The notes under the pieces were generated by a model. The model ran no database searches. It saw only the letters and a list, made by a program, of their open reading frames with translations, and was not told where the DNA came from. From Clostridia bacterium (GTDB lineage Bacteria; Bacillota; Clostridia; Christensenellales; Aristaeellaceae), in the NCBI GenBank assembly GCA_900754755.1, contig CAAEEC010000369.1, forward strand, positions 1-7,351: a stretch of 7,351 bases of DNA, written 5' to 3'. Below are positions 7,221-7,351 of this stretch, piece after piece. Made by a program: the position numbers and the translations under genes. Position 1 is the stretch's first letter. Every line of letters starts with the position of its first letter.

Positions 7221-7351
7221 ATGGGGATCTTCGGCAAACTGCTCACGAGCTATGTGCTATTGAGCCTGTTTGTGGTAGTGGTGGCGGGTGTGGTTTCCTT
7301 TGCGCTCAGCGTGGACTCGATCACCAGCGAAACGCTCGCGGAACTTTCCGA
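7221..7351 (+). CDS. Sensor histidine kinase, N-terminal fragment (partial at window edge)
   Basis: Only the first ~43 residues are present. They read MGIFGKLLTSYVLLSLF, then a Val-rich hydrophobic helix (about residues 8-30), then a polar extracytoplasmic start (SVDSITSETLAELS). This is the usual opening of a membrane-bound sensor kinase, and its place right after an OmpR-type regulator makes the identity very likely although no catalytic domain is visible. The start is uncertain: the ATG at 7221 gives the typical short cytoplasmic leader but has only a G-rich stretch before it; an in-frame TTG at 7203 lies 8 nt after AGAGGA (7189-7194) and would add six residues (M/LLGGRS). Either way the gene begins 4-22 nt after the regulator's TAG. 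Confidence 0.85.
   Translation, partial: MGIFGKLLTSYVLLSLFVVVVAGVVSFALSVDSITSETLAELS

Overview
The window looks like chromosomal DNA from a fairly GC-rich member of the Bacillota, probably class Clostridia (a Christensenellales-like gut or anaerobic lineage is my guess, not a proven placement). The reasons are an LplB/YtcP-type sugar ABC permease next to a large family-1 solute-binding protein, strong AGGAGG-like ribosome binding sites, near-consensus sigma-A promoters, and the style of the two-component genes. I see no rRNA, tRNA, CRISPR array, insertion sequence or phage gene.

Layout. (1) Positions 1-344, plus strand: the C-terminal end of an ABC sugar permease. (2) 405-1895, plus: its extracellular solute-binding protein. 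The two form the end of a transporter operon, with a small GNRA hairpin between them. (3) 1896-2031: a convergent intergenic gap with two hairpins, one perfect 14-bp stem after the binding-protein gene and one classical intrinsic terminator for guaB. (4) 2032-3486, minus: guaB, complete IMP dehydrogenase with CBS domains, driven by a near-perfect sigma-A promoter whose -35 box overlaps the stop codon of the gene upstream. (5) 3546-6248, minus: a probable three-gene operon, read from right to left: a small four-helix membrane protein, an FGGY-family sugar kinase, and a sigma-factor-like protein with a C-terminal transmembrane anchor. (6) 6249-6490: a divergent promoter region. (7) 6491-7198, plus: an OmpR/PhoB-family response regulator, followed at once by (8) the first codons of a sensor histidine kinase that runs off the window.

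How the parts fit. The transporter pair brings in a sugar or oligosaccharide and lacks an ATPase here, as is usual for this transporter type. The FGGY kinase would phosphorylate a keto-sugar or related polyol, but the two loci are separated by guaB and convergent, so a shared substrate is not shown. guaB is housekeeping guanine nucleotide synthesis and has its own promoter. The most unusual unit is the minus-strand operon. It joins a sugar kinase to a tail-anchored, degenerate ECF-sigma-like protein, and its promoter predicts a leaderless mRNA that starts exactly on the A of the first gene's ATG. The response regulator gene is divergent from this operon, and the shared region holds a 10-bp-period direct repeat, of the kind OmpR-family regulators bind, over the operon's -35 box. 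Control of the operon by the neighbouring two-component system is therefore possible but untested.
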